From: Bacilli bacterium
GTDB taxonomy: Bacteria; Bacillota_I; Bacilli_A; RF39; UBA660
Length of the DNA stretch: 64,000 nucleotides
Direction: 5' to 3'
Assembly (NCBI GenBank): GCA_017404385.1
Contig: JAFRCK010000012.1
Location: 1-64,000 of the forward strand
Part shown: positions 34,149 through 43,120 of the stretch, in pieces
How the letters are laid out: every line of letters starts with the position of its first letter
How positions within the stretch are numbered: the first letter of the stretch is position 1
Notes under the pieces: generated by a model
The model's database searches: none
Told to the model about the DNA's origin: nothing
What the model saw: only the letters and a program-made list of their open reading frames with translations
Position numbers and translations under genes: made by a program

Positions 34149-34865
34149 CTATAATTTTAATAATCTAATTAACAAATTATTATTCTTTTCCATTACTTGA
34201 GAATCATTTTCATTAATAACAAATAATTCCCCATCTTTTATTCTATATTTTGATTCATCAACTACTTTATCAAATTTTGTTTCCATAGTTGTTTCTCCCA
34301 TAGTAGTTGTTGAACAAATACTTTTTTTTAGTTTATCATTTTTATAACTATATTTTTCTACTATAATTGTTTTTTTATCATCCATATTTCTTATTATATA
34401 CTTTTTTGATCTTTCAAATATAGGTTCCCTATTTAAATTATACACCCTTAATCCTCTAGATTCAATAGAATCTTCTGTTTTCGAATAATCTTCTTCTCTA
34501 ACAAACGCATGATTCCTAGATCTATAAATTTTATAATCTTTCATACCATCAGCAGTTCTATAAGTAATAGAACTCATTTCTTTATATTCGGTAAAAACTA
34601 TTTCTTCTCCTAAATCTGATAAAGCATAAAATTCATCTTCTGATTCAACAATAGAAAATCCATTAAATAATGATTTTGATAAATCTTCAGCAACTTTTTC
34701 AGAAAAATAATTACCCGCTACTGATCCATCGACGTAATAATCACATAATTCTTTTATTACTCTTTTATAATCATCTTCTTTTTTATAATAATTTCTATCA
34801 AACAATGAATCTTCTGTATTTTTGATTTCCTCTAATTCTCTAATTTTTTCATTAAATAACGTCAT
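34149..34865 (-). CDS. Unknown protein, first gene of an unknown operon
   Basis: 238 aa, not recognised. Soluble, acidic, with many short beta strands (FNGFSIVESEDEFYALSDLG, KKYIIRNMDDKKTIIVEKYS). Weak AGAAGTGA ribosome site. It heads the 34149-33698-32496 unit, about 60 nt downstream of the ABC exporter genes; whether it is a separate transcript is unclear. Confidence 0.72.
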   Translation of the reverse strand: MTLFNEKIRELEEIKNTEDSLFDRNYYKKEDDYKRVIKELCDYYVDGSVAGNYFSEKVAEDLSKSLFNGFSIVESEDEFYALSDLGEEIVFTEYKEMSSITYRTADGMKDYKIYRSRNHAFVREEDYSKTEDSIESRGLRVYNLNREPIFERSKKYIIRNMDDKKTIIVEKYSYKNDKLKKSICSTTTMGETTMETKFDKVVDESKYRIKDGELFVINENDSQVMEKNNNLLIRLLKL

Positions 34866-34926
34866 AATATCACTTCTTTCTTTTTAAGCAAAATTATTAT
34901 ACTTGTTTTTTATTAATTGTAAATAC

Positions 34927-36744
34927 TTATAATTCAAATTGAGAATTATATAAATCATAATAGAATCCTTTTTGATTCATTAATTCACCATGATTTCCTT
35001 GTTCAATTATATTTCCCTTATTCATAACTAAAATTAAATCTGCATTTTTTATTGTAGATAATCTATGAGCAATAATAAATGAAGTTTTATCTTTAGAAAG
35101 TTTATCCATTGCTTTTTGTACTAATTCTTCAGTTCTAGTATCTACATTTGATGTTGCTTCATCTAGTATTAAGAATGGTGTTTTATCAAGCATGGCTCTT
35201 GCGATTGTTAATAACTGTTTTTGACCTATTGATAAAGTTTCATTATCTGAAAGCATAGAATCATATCCATTAGGTAATGTTCTAATAAAATAATCTAATC
35301 CTATTTTTTTACAAACATCAACTACTTCTTCATCAGTTATACCTTTTCTATTATAAATAATATTTTCTTTTATTGTTCCTTCAAATAACCATGTATCTTG
35401 TAATACCATTGTAAATAATCTATGAACGTTATCTCTTTTTATATCAAATATACTTTTTCCATCTATCTTTATATCTCCACCATTAATATTATAAAATTTC
35501 ATTAATAGATTAACTATTGTTGTTTTACCTGCACCTGTAGGGCCAACTATAGCAACTTTTTGACCTTTTTTAGCTACTGCGCTAAAACCTGTTATTGTTG
35601 GTTTATCATTTCCATCATATGTAAATTCAACATTATCAAATTCAATATGTCCCTTTGATTCTTTTATTTCAGTTGTAATATTACTTTCATCTTCCATTTC
35701 TTTTTCATCTAAGAATTCAAATACTCTTTCAGAAGCTGCTGCGCTAGATTGAAGAGATGTAAAACTTTGTGCTATTTGTGATAAAGGATTTGTAAACATT
35801 CTAACATATGACATAAATGCCACTATAACACCGAATGTAATACTTCCATTCATAGTTAATAAAGCACCAACTATACATACTGCTACATAACCAAAATTAC
35901 CTATAAAATTCATAAGTGGCATCATTATTCCAGATAAGAATTGACTCTTAAAGTTTTCTTCTTTAACTCTTTTGTTTAACTTATCAAATTCTTTTTTAGA
36001 ATCATCTTTAGCATTATATAACTTAACTACATTTAAACCAGAATATGCTTCTTCAATATGGCTATTTAATTTACCTAATTCAACTTGTCTAGCCTTAAAG
36101 TGTTTTTGTGATTTTTTTAATATTAGTGACACACCAATAAATCCAATAATTGATGCGCCAACAGCAGTTAAAGCTAATAACACATTAGTAACAAACATCA
36201 TAATCAAAGTTCCAAAAAGCATAACAACATTACTTACTAAACCAGCAAGTGATTGATTCATTCCTTGTGCTATAGTATCAACATCGTTTGTTACTCTTGA
36301 TAAGGTATCACCAGATCTATTTTTGTCAAAATAACTTAATGGTAGTTTATTTATTTTATCAGAAATTTGTTTTCTTAATCTCATTGCAAATTTATTTGAT
36401 GCAGTAGCCATTATTAGGGATTGGATATATCCAGCTAGAGCACTTGTTACATATAAAGTTACCAAAAATAATGTAATTCTGTTCAAGGTAGAAAAGTCTA
36501 CTTGAGAATTTGGGAATAATCCTTTTGTTATTTCATCAGTTAATTCTGTTAGTTTATTAGGTGCATATATCATCAATATAGCACTAATAATTGATAATAT
36601 TATTGCTACTAACATTATTCCTTTAAACTTACCTACTTCTTTAAATAATCTTCTTATAGAACCTTTAAAATCCTTTGCTTTTTCACCTACTGCCATAGGT
36701 CCTCTACCCTTAGGAGGTTCATGTCTAGTTTCTTCTTTACTCAT
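34927..36744 (-). CDS. ABC exporter half-transporter (ATPase with consensus catalytic Glu)
   Basis: 605 aa: a six-helix type IV exporter domain (about 35-330) and a nucleotide-binding domain with Walker A GPTGAGKTT, Walker B FLILDEATSNVD (catalytic Glu present) and a drifted signature LSIGQKQ instead of LSGGQ. It pairs with 36737-38491, whose site is complementary: that subunit has ISGGQ but Asp in place of the catalytic Glu. This gives one consensus and one degenerate ATP site, as in heterodimeric multidrug exporters of the BmrCD/LmrCD/TM287-288 type. The start overlaps the partner by 8 nt. An N-terminal Pro/Gly-rich stretch (PPKGRGPMAVGEKAKDFKG) is typical of this subunit. Confidence 0.93.
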   Translation of the reverse strand: MSKEETRHEPPKGRGPMAVGEKAKDFKGSIRRLFKEVGKFKGIMLVAIILSIISAILMIYAPNKLTELTDEITKGLFPNSQVDFSTLNRITLFLVTLYVTSALAGYIQSLIMATASNKFAMRLRKQISDKINKLPLSYFDKNRSGDTLSRVTNDVDTIAQGMNQSLAGLVSNVVMLFGTLIMMFVTNVLLALTAVGASIIGFIGVSLILKKSQKHFKARQVELGKLNSHIEEAYSGLNVVKLYNAKDDSKKEFDKLNKRVKEENFKSQFLSGIMMPLMNFIGNFGYVAVCIVGALLTMNGSITFGVIVAFMSYVRMFTNPLSQIAQSFTSLQSSAAASERVFEFLDEKEMEDESNITTEIKESKGHIEFDNVEFTYDGNDKPTITGFSAVAKKGQKVAIVGPTGAGKTTIVNLLMKFYNINGGDIKIDGKSIFDIKRDNVHRLFTMVLQDTWLFEGTIKENIIYNRKGITDEEVVDVCKKIGLDYFIRTLPNGYDSMLSDNETLSIGQKQLLTIARAMLDKTPFLILDEATSNVDTRTEELVQKAMDKLSKDKTSFIIAHRLSTIKNADLILVMNKGNIIEQGNHGELMNQKGFYYDLYNSQFEL

Positions 36745-38491
36745 TGAATAATTCCTCCTCTGTTAATTGAGATAACGCTATTTGTTTATATACATCACAA
36801 GTTTTTAATAATTCTTTATGTGTACCTAAACCAGCTATTTTACCTTCATCTATTACTAATATTTTGTCAGCATTCATAATAGTTCCAATTCTTTGAGCAA
36901 CTATAATTGTAGTTGCATTTTTAGTATATTTTTTTAATTCTTTTCTTAAATTACTATCAGTCCTATAATCTAATGCTGAAAAAGAATCATCAAATATATA
37001 TATTTCTGGATTATTAGCTATAGCTCTTGCGATAGATAATCTTTGTTTTTGTCCTCCAGAAATATTTGTACCACCAGAAGCTATATGAGATTCATAACTT
37101 TTATCCATGCTCTCAACAAAATCTTTTGCTTGAGCTACTTTAATTGCTTCTTTTATTTTATCTTTAGACATTCTTTTTTTACCATACATAACATTTGATT
37201 CAACTGTACCATTAAATAGTACTGCTTTTTGCGTAACAAAACCTATCTTATCATTAAGATATTCTTCATCATATTCTTTAACATTTACTCCATCTACTAG
37301 TATTTCTCCACCAGTTGCATCATATAGTCTTGGAATCAAATTAATAATAGAAGATTTACCACTACCAGTAGATCCTATAATAGCAAATGTCTCACCCTTA
37401 TTAATTTTAAAACTAATATCTCTAAGTAGATCTTCATCACCATCTGGATATTTAAAGAATACATTTTTAAATTCAACTGTTCCTTCTTCATTATTTTTAT
37501 TCTTTTTTAAATTCCCTGGTTTAATCATATTTTTAGAGTATAAAACTTCATTGATACGATTAGCTGAAACAGACGCTCTTGGTAATATCATAAATATAAA
37601 TGCTAACATTAAGAATGATGCGATTACTTGCATAGCATAACTACTAAATACAATCATATCTCCAAATATACCTACTTTTTCACCTATTGCAGCATCGTTT
37701 ATAATAACAGCTCCAACATAATAAATAGCTAGTGTTAAACCAAATAATACCAAGTTCATAACTGGCATTAATACTGAAAATGTTCTTTGATTAAATAATT
37801 GTTTTTTAGTTAAATCTTCATTAACATCATTAAATTTATTTTCTTGATAATCTTCTGCATTAAAAGCTCTAATAACTCTAATACCATTAATATTTTCTCT
37901 AGTAACTCCATTTAATTTATCTGTTAATTTTTGAACTACTTTAAACTTAGGAATAACTATTAAAGTTAATATAATAACAGTTAATAAAAGTATTCCAACA
38001 GCAACACCTGTTAAAATAGTCCATTCCATATTCTTATCTAGTATTTTAAGAATTGCTAATACCGACATTAATGGAGCTTTAATAAGTAGTTGAAGTCCCA
38101 TAGCCGCAAACATTTGAATTTGTGTTATATCATTAGTTGTTCTTGTTATTAAACTACTTGTTGAAAATTTCTTTACTTCAGCCATAGATAAATTTTCTAC
38201 TTTATTAAATAGTCTTTCTCTAATATTCATAGATAAATTAGCTGATAATAATGCCGTACAAAAGCCAACTACTACTGCATCTAATAAACTTAAAAATGCA
38301 CATAAAAGCATCATTCCACCATTACTAATAATATCATTCATTTGACTACCTTCAGTCTGTACTAACTTAGTAATCTCTGACATATAATCTGGCATTTTTA
38401 AATCTAGCCATACTTGTGCATATATTAAACCTATAATAACAAGTATGAGTAACCAATCTTTTAATTTTAAATTACTGAATATTCTTATCAT
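36737..38491 (-). CDS. ABC exporter half-transporter (degenerate ATP site)
   Basis: 584 aa: six membrane helices (about 10-310), then an ATPase domain with Walker A GSTGSGKSS, signature ISGGQKQRL and Walker B IYIFDDSFSALD, where Asp replaces the usual catalytic Glu. First of two overlapping genes forming a heterodimeric exporter, likely for drugs or lipids/peptides; the substrate cannot be read from sequence. AAAGG ribosome site. It follows the DUF2752 gene after a terminator. Confidence 0.93.
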   Translation of the reverse strand: MIRIFSNLKLKDWLLILVIIGLIYAQVWLDLKMPDYMSEITKLVQTEGSQMNDIISNGGMMLLCAFLSLLDAVVVGFCTALLSANLSMNIRERLFNKVENLSMAEVKKFSTSSLITRTTNDITQIQMFAAMGLQLLIKAPLMSVLAILKILDKNMEWTILTGVAVGILLLTVIILTLIVIPKFKVVQKLTDKLNGVTRENINGIRVIRAFNAEDYQENKFNDVNEDLTKKQLFNQRTFSVLMPVMNLVLFGLTLAIYYVGAVIINDAAIGEKVGIFGDMIVFSSYAMQVIASFLMLAFIFMILPRASVSANRINEVLYSKNMIKPGNLKKNKNNEEGTVEFKNVFFKYPDGDEDLLRDISFKINKGETFAIIGSTGSGKSSIINLIPRLYDATGGEILVDGVNVKEYDEEYLNDKIGFVTQKAVLFNGTVESNVMYGKKRMSKDKIKEAIKVAQAKDFVESMDKSYESHIASGGTNISGGQKQRLSIARAIANNPEIYIFDDSFSALDYRTDSNLRKELKKYTKNATTIIVAQRIGTIMNADKILVIDEGKIAGLGTHKELLKTCDVYKQIALSQLTEEELFNE

Positions 38492-38555
38492 ATATAAAAC
38501 CTTTCTTACTTAAAACACGCAATACTATTTTACACTTATTCTTTATTATAATCAA

Positions 38556-38580
38556 GAAAAAAACCTATTAAAAAATAGGC
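38556..38580 (-). terminator. Terminator after the DUF2752 gene
   Basis: CCTATT and AATAGG flank a short loop; in minus orientation seven T follow. It overlaps the stop codon. Confidence 0.65.
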
Positions 38581-38930
38581 ATTTTAAACATTACTATTAA
38601 TAAGTATCTAATAATTGAAGCAATTGCTGAAATAATGAATAGTATTGGAAATGGATTAAAGAATAGTTTTTTTATATATCTATGTATAATTAATAATATA
38701 AATGATATTAACCAAAAAACAAATGTATAGTTATAGTGTAATGCAGCAGATATATCTCCTTTAAAAAAGGATAGAAATGCTCGTGTTAACCCACACCCAG
38801 GACATTCATGATGAAATATTATTCTAACTGGGCAACAATACCCAAATATAATATCAGTTATAGTTATATAGGCTATTATTCCAACTACTACTATCCATAA
38901 ATCTTTTATATCTCTTTTTAATTGTGTCAT
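38568..38930 (-). CDS. DUF2752 membrane protein
   Basis: 120 aa with three membrane helices. The family signature is clear: GYCCPVRIIFHHECPGCGLTRAFLSFFKGDI (Cys-Pro-x-Cys-Gly-x-Thr-Arg), with Asn/His-Tyr-Asn after it. The function of the family is unknown; many bacteria carry it as a small stand-alone gene. Four nucleotides after the DUF4186 gene, so last in the proS operon. Confidence 0.88.
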   Translation of the reverse strand: MTQLKRDIKDLWIVVVGIIAYITITDIIFGYCCPVRIIFHHECPGCGLTRAFLSFFKGDISAALHYNYTFVFWLISFILLIIHRYIKKLFFNPFPILFIISAIASIIRYLLIVMFKMPIF

Positions 38931-38934
38931 TATA

Positions 38935-39273
38935 TCACATCTCTCTTTTTATCCATTCTATTATTATTTTAACTATATAATCAACTTGTTTATTAGTTAA
39001 TTCTACTCCCTTTGGTATTTTATGCCATTTATATAGACATCCTCTACAACAAGTAGCTGTTGCATGCTGAGCAATAAATACTGGGTGTCCTTTCATAGGA
39101 GTTTGTTTACCATCATTAGTTATTATTTCGGGTTTTAATCTTTTATTAATAAAATCATAAGCATGTTCTTCTATTTTATCTAATCCTTTTTCTAAAACAT
39201 ATTCTTTCATCTTTTTATTAAGATGAAAACTACTCCTAAACTTAGATTTAGATAAACTATCTAATATATTCAT
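38935..39273 (-). CDS. DUF4186 family protein
   Basis: 112 aa, near full length for DUF4186. The conserved core is intact: FRSSFHLNKKMKEYV, NDGKQTPMKGHPVFIAQHAT, then ATCCRGCLYKWH and IPKGVELT. Conserved Cys and His suggest metal binding. Its ATG shares bases with the stop of the 79-aa gene, so it is coupled to it. Function unknown. Confidence 0.9.
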   Translation of the reverse strand: MNILDSLSKSKFRSSFHLNKKMKEYVLEKGLDKIEEHAYDFINKRLKPEIITNDGKQTPMKGHPVFIAQHATATCCRGCLYKWHKIPKGVELTNKQVDYIVKIIIEWIKREM

Positions 39274-39512
39274 TATAAAACCTTTTTTAATATTTTAGTT
39301 TTTCTTATTTGAATACAATCTAGTTCTTGTTTAGATAATTTCTTTCTTTTAATATTTTCTATTTGCATTTCAAATATTTTTTTATTAATATTAACATCAT
39401 TATCTTTATATATTGAACCACAATCTCCACCATCATATAATGGTTCTAATCTATATCTTTTTGCATTCTCATCATATAACTTTGGAAATTTTTCTTTAAA
39501 AGTATTTTTCAT
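39273..39512 (-). CDS. Small unknown protein downstream of proS
   Basis: 79 aa, basic, not recognised. It has a YDGGDCGSIYKDND segment with a single Cys and a Lys-rich C-terminus. Excellent AGGAGG site; 8 nt after the proS stop and overlapping the DUF4186 start, so an operon member. The Asp/Gly/Cys stretch might be a binding loop, but no family is claimed. Confidence 0.7.
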   Translation of the reverse strand: MKNTFKEKFPKLYDENAKRYRLEPLYDGGDCGSIYKDNDVNINKKIFEMQIENIKRKKLSKQELDCIQIRKTKILKKVL

Positions 39513-39520
39513 AAATCCTC

Positions 39521-40945
39521 CTAGTATTGTATTCCCCAGATGACAAGATATTTAGCTTCTTTACCACAGCATACACATTTATCATCTATTGATTTTTCAT
39601 TTTCTAAAATACATCTAGATTTACAACCTTTTATTTCTTTTATTTTTTCTTCACATTCTTTATTACCACACCACATAGCATGTATAAATCCTGGTTGTGT
39701 ATCTAATATCTTTTTCATATCATCTAAATTATGAGCTTCAAAAGTTAATTCATCTCTTCTTTTAGTAGCTCTTTCTAACATATCATTTTGAATAGTATCA
39801 AGTAATTTAGTTATATACTCTACTATATTAATATCAGCTGATTCAGTATACTTTTCTCCTGTATCTCTTCTTGCTATAGTAATAGTATTATTTTCTAAAT
39901 CTCTTTTACCTACTTCTATTCTAACTGGTATTCCATTTACTTCTGCTTCAGCAAACTTAAATCCAGGTGATTTATCAGAATTATCTATATAAGTAGTTAT
40001 ATCTTTTGCATTTAATTCTTCATTAAACTTATTAGTTAAACTAGTAACTTTTTCATCATCCCCAATAGGAATAATAACTACTTGTTTTGGAGCTATTTTT
40101 GGTGGTAAAACGAGACCATTATCATCACTATGAACCATGATTAATGCTCCTATCATACGAGTAGTTGTTCCCCAACTAGTTTGATATACATATTCTAATT
40201 CATTATTCTTATTATTAAATTTAACATCATATGCTTTAGCAAATGTTTGTCCAAAATAATGAGAAGTACCTGCTTGAAGTGCTACTCCATTAAACATAAG
40301 AGCTTCATTAGTTAGTGTATATTCTGCACCTGAAAACTTTTCTTTTTCTGTTTTTTTACCCTTAATCGAAGGAATAGCTAAATAATTATGAAAGAAATCA
40401 TAATAAACATCTAGCATTTGATTAGTTTCATTCATAGCTTCTTCTTTATTAGCATGAATAGTATGACCTTCTTGCCATAAGAATTCTCTTCCTCTTAGAA
40501 ATGGTCTAGTTTCCTTTTCCCATCTAACTACATTACACCATTGATTATATAGTTTTGGTAAATCTTTATATGAACTAACATGATCTTTATAATAATCACA
40601 AAATAATGTTTCAGATGTAGGTCTTATACATAATCTATCTTCTAGTTCTTTATCTCCACCCTTTGTTACCCATGCAACTTCAGGAGCAAATCCCTCTACT
40701 AAATCTTTTTCTTTTTGAAGCATAGTTTCTGGTATTAATAAAGGCATTTGTACATTAACATGTCCTAACTTTTTAAATTCTTTATCTAATATACTTTGCA
40801 TTTTTTCCCAAATAGCATATCCATTTGGTTCCATAACTATACAACCTTTTACAGATGAATAATCTGCAAGTGATGCTGCTCTAACTACATCAGTATACCA
40901 TTTTGCGAAGTCTTCACTTCTTTTAGTAATTTTATTATTTGCCAT
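39521..40945 (-). CDS. proS: Prolyl-tRNA synthetase (ProS, eukaryote/archaeal-like type)
   Basis: 474 aa class II synthetase of the short ProS type 3 found in archaea, mycoplasmas and some Firmicutes, without the bacterial insertion domain. Visible parts: motif 2 NVVRWEKETRPFLRGREFLWQEGHT; motif 3 region TSWGTTTRMIGALIMVHSDDNG; anticodon-binding domain (PKQVVIIPIGDD); and a C-terminal zinc-like region with Cys pairs (CGNKECEEK, CVCCGKEA) ending WGIQY. It charges tRNA-Pro. The start at 40945 (MANNKITKRSE) has AAAGGAGG upstream. Controlled by the T-box leader. Confidence 0.96.
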   Translation of the reverse strand: MANNKITKRSEDFAKWYTDVVRAASLADYSSVKGCIVMEPNGYAIWEKMQSILDKEFKKLGHVNVQMPLLIPETMLQKEKDLVEGFAPEVAWVTKGGDKELEDRLCIRPTSETLFCDYYKDHVSSYKDLPKLYNQWCNVVRWEKETRPFLRGREFLWQEGHTIHANKEEAMNETNQMLDVYYDFFHNYLAIPSIKGKKTEKEKFSGAEYTLTNEALMFNGVALQAGTSHYFGQTFAKAYDVKFNNKNNELEYVYQTSWGTTTRMIGALIMVHSDDNGLVLPPKIAPKQVVIIPIGDDEKVTSLTNKFNEELNAKDITTYIDNSDKSPGFKFAEAEVNGIPVRIEVGKRDLENNTITIARRDTGEKYTESADINIVEYITKLLDTIQNDMLERATKRRDELTFEAHNLDDMKKILDTQPGFIHAMWCGNKECEEKIKEIKGCKSRCILENEKSIDDKCVCCGKEAKYLVIWGIQY

Positions 40946-40967
40946 TTCTATTACCTCCTTTATAATA

Positions 40968-41185
40968 AAAAAAAAGATGATACCCAAGACAAGGAGTCTA
41001 ATGACGGTACCATCCTTAATTTAACTTAATTAGATAACGGCTTTTAAACCGAAAATGTTTACATTTCACTTAAAGGTAGGAATTTATATATAATTAATTA
41101 GTTTTCACCAAACACTAACTCTCTATATAATTATTATATAAATCATGTCCTCATCAACGATTTATGACTAAATATTAACACATTA
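40968..41185 (-). promoter_or_regulatory. T-box riboswitch upstream of proS
   Basis: In minus orientation the T-box element AAGGATGGTACCGTC is present (41018-41004), followed by a terminator in which GATGGTACC pairs with GGGTATCATC before a run of nine T (from 40976 down). The 5' part folds as a long stem I. A CCU proline codon (41080-41078) in the ATTCCTACC bulge is the likely specifier. Uncharged tRNA-Pro should favour the antiterminator and proS expression. Confidence 0.85.
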
Positions 41186-41200
41186 ATTATTTGTTGTCAA

Positions 41201-42832
41201 TTATTTTCCAAGTAAACTTTTTTCTTCATCAATTAATGATTTATCATATCTAAGAAATAACGCATCTATTTCTTTAGATAAATCTACTTTATCTAATTTA
41301 ACATATTCCCATTCATTAATATTACTATTTAAATATTTTTCTACTTTTACTGTAGATTCAATTAAATATGGTTTTAATAAATTATTAATATTGAATATTA
41401 TATTACAGCAATTATATAATACTTTTTCACAAGCATCTTTGTCTGTTTTTGCTAAATTCCATGGTTCATTTTCATCAAAGTATTTATTAGAGAACGCTAT
41501 AAATTCAAATATATTCTCTATACCTAATTTAATATCACCATTATCAATATTAGTTCCTACTTTATCATATAATTCTTTTAATTTAGTTTCAATATCAGTA
41601 TCTACTTCAGTATTAGAAAGTTTTCCATCAAAAGATTTATTAATAAATTGAAGTGTTCTATTTACAAAGTTACCCCATTTACCAAGAAGTTCTCCATTAT
41701 GAGAATTAATGTACCCTTCCCAAGTAAAATTAAAGTCTTTATTTTCTGGATCATTACTTGTCAAGAAATATCTAGTTGTATCAACAGAATATCTATCAAG
41801 TAAATGTCTAATTGGAATATAATTGCCTTTACTCTTAGATAGTTTTTCTCCTTCAATATTAACATATTCATCAGATACTATTTTATCTGGCATTTTATAT
41901 CCATCTTTAGTTGCTAATAATAGTATTGGGAATATAACTGTATGAAATGGAATATTATCTTTAGCATGTACTAAATATACTTTATTATCTCTATCTTTTT
42001 TCCAATAATCATTCCAGTCTAGTCCTTTTTCTTCTGCTATTTTTTTAGCAGCAGTTACATAACCCCATACATTTTCAAACCAACCATATAATTTTTTATC
42101 TTCATATCCTTTAACAGGTATATCTATACCATACTTTTGAACTCTTGATATACATCTATCAGGTATACCTTCATTTAAATATCTTTCAGTAAATTTAACT
42201 GCGTTATCTCTCCATAAAGATTTATGTTCTTCACACATTTTTCTTATTTCATCTTCAAATTCAGATAATTTAAAATATAAATTTTTATTAACTTTCTTAG
42301 TAGTAGGTTTACCACATATTGCGCATTTTGTATCTTTAACTTCATCAATAGTTAATAAACTACCACATTTTTCACATTCATCACCTTTAATATCAGCACC
42401 ACATTTTGGACAAGTACCTAATATATAACGATCTGCTAGAAACATATTACAGTTTTCACAATATAATTGTTCTTCTTCTTTTTCAAATAGATATCCATAT
42501 TCATAATATTTCTTAAATTGTTCTTGAACAAATTCCTTATGATAATCATCATCTGTTCTATTAAATAAATCAAAACTCATACCAAGATCTTTCCAGTCCT
42601 TAGTAAAAGCTTCATGACATTCTGATACTATATCTTTTGGATTTCTATTTTCTTTTAAAGCTTTAACTTCAATTGGAGTACCATGTGAATCAGTACCAGA
42701 TACCATTAATACATTATTACCCTTTAATCTATGGTATCTTGCTATAACATCTCCTGGTAAAGATGATGCTGCATGTCCAATATGAAGATCACCATTTGCA
42801 AATGGCCAACTTATTCCTATAACTACGTTCAT
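41201..42832 (-). CDS. metG: Methionyl-tRNA synthetase
   Basis: 543 aa class I synthetase. HIGH motif in NGDLHIGHAASSLPGD; KMSKS-type motif in GEKLSKSKGN; and a double zinc knuckle with four Cys pairs (CENCNM, CPKCGA, CEKCGS, CAICGK) between about residues 127 and 175, the E. coli/archaeal layout. It ends without the C-terminal tRNA-binding (Trbp111-like) domain. It charges initiator and elongator tRNA-Met. AAGGAGGG ribosome site. Controlled by a Met T-box directly upstream. Confidence 0.96.
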   Translation of the reverse strand: MNVVIGISWPFANGDLHIGHAASSLPGDVIARYHRLKGNNVLMVSGTDSHGTPIEVKALKENRNPKDIVSECHEAFTKDWKDLGMSFDLFNRTDDDYHKEFVQEQFKKYYEYGYLFEKEEEQLYCENCNMFLADRYILGTCPKCGADIKGDECEKCGSLLTIDEVKDTKCAICGKPTTKKVNKNLYFKLSEFEDEIRKMCEEHKSLWRDNAVKFTERYLNEGIPDRCISRVQKYGIDIPVKGYEDKKLYGWFENVWGYVTAAKKIAEEKGLDWNDYWKKDRDNKVYLVHAKDNIPFHTVIFPILLLATKDGYKMPDKIVSDEYVNIEGEKLSKSKGNYIPIRHLLDRYSVDTTRYFLTSNDPENKDFNFTWEGYINSHNGELLGKWGNFVNRTLQFINKSFDGKLSNTEVDTDIETKLKELYDKVGTNIDNGDIKLGIENIFEFIAFSNKYFDENEPWNLAKTDKDACEKVLYNCCNIIFNINNLLKPYLIESTVKVEKYLNSNINEWEYVKLDKVDLSKEIDALFLRYDKSLIDEEKSLLGK

Positions 42833-42847
42833 AATATCCCTCCTTAA

Positions 42848-43075
42848 ATAAAAAACTCCTAGAAGAAAGCTTCTAAGAGACGAATTAACGTGTTACCACT
42901 CTTTTTCATTAATATATTACTATATTAACCTTAATAACCAGTATGGTTTAGTGCTGTAACAGGCACACCTGAATTAATTTACATATCAATTAATCTCCTA
43001 CTAAGGGACCATGTTCAAAAGACTTACTTTATCTAGTTTCACCAACCCTAGACTCTCTTAAAAATCCATCTTTTT
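42848..43075 (-). promoter_or_regulatory. T-box riboswitch upstream of metG
   Basis: In minus orientation AGTGGTAACACG (42900-42889) is the T-box sequence, followed by a terminator (CTCTTAGAAGC...TTCTAGGAG and six T, about 42880-42850). In the stem I region AACATGGTCCC carries an ATG specifier (43012-43010), matching the Met synthetase downstream. AGAGAGTCTAGGG-type stem bases open the leader near 43060. Confidence 0.9.
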
Positions 43076-43120
43076 ACTCTTCCCTTCAAAGGATTTAAAG
43101 ATATTTAGATTATAAATCTT

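Noticed and set aside
34927..38491. Altered Walker B Asp and LSIGQ signature as signs of a broken transporter
   Set aside because: Complementary degeneration across the two subunits is normal for heterodimeric exporters with one consensus ATP site.
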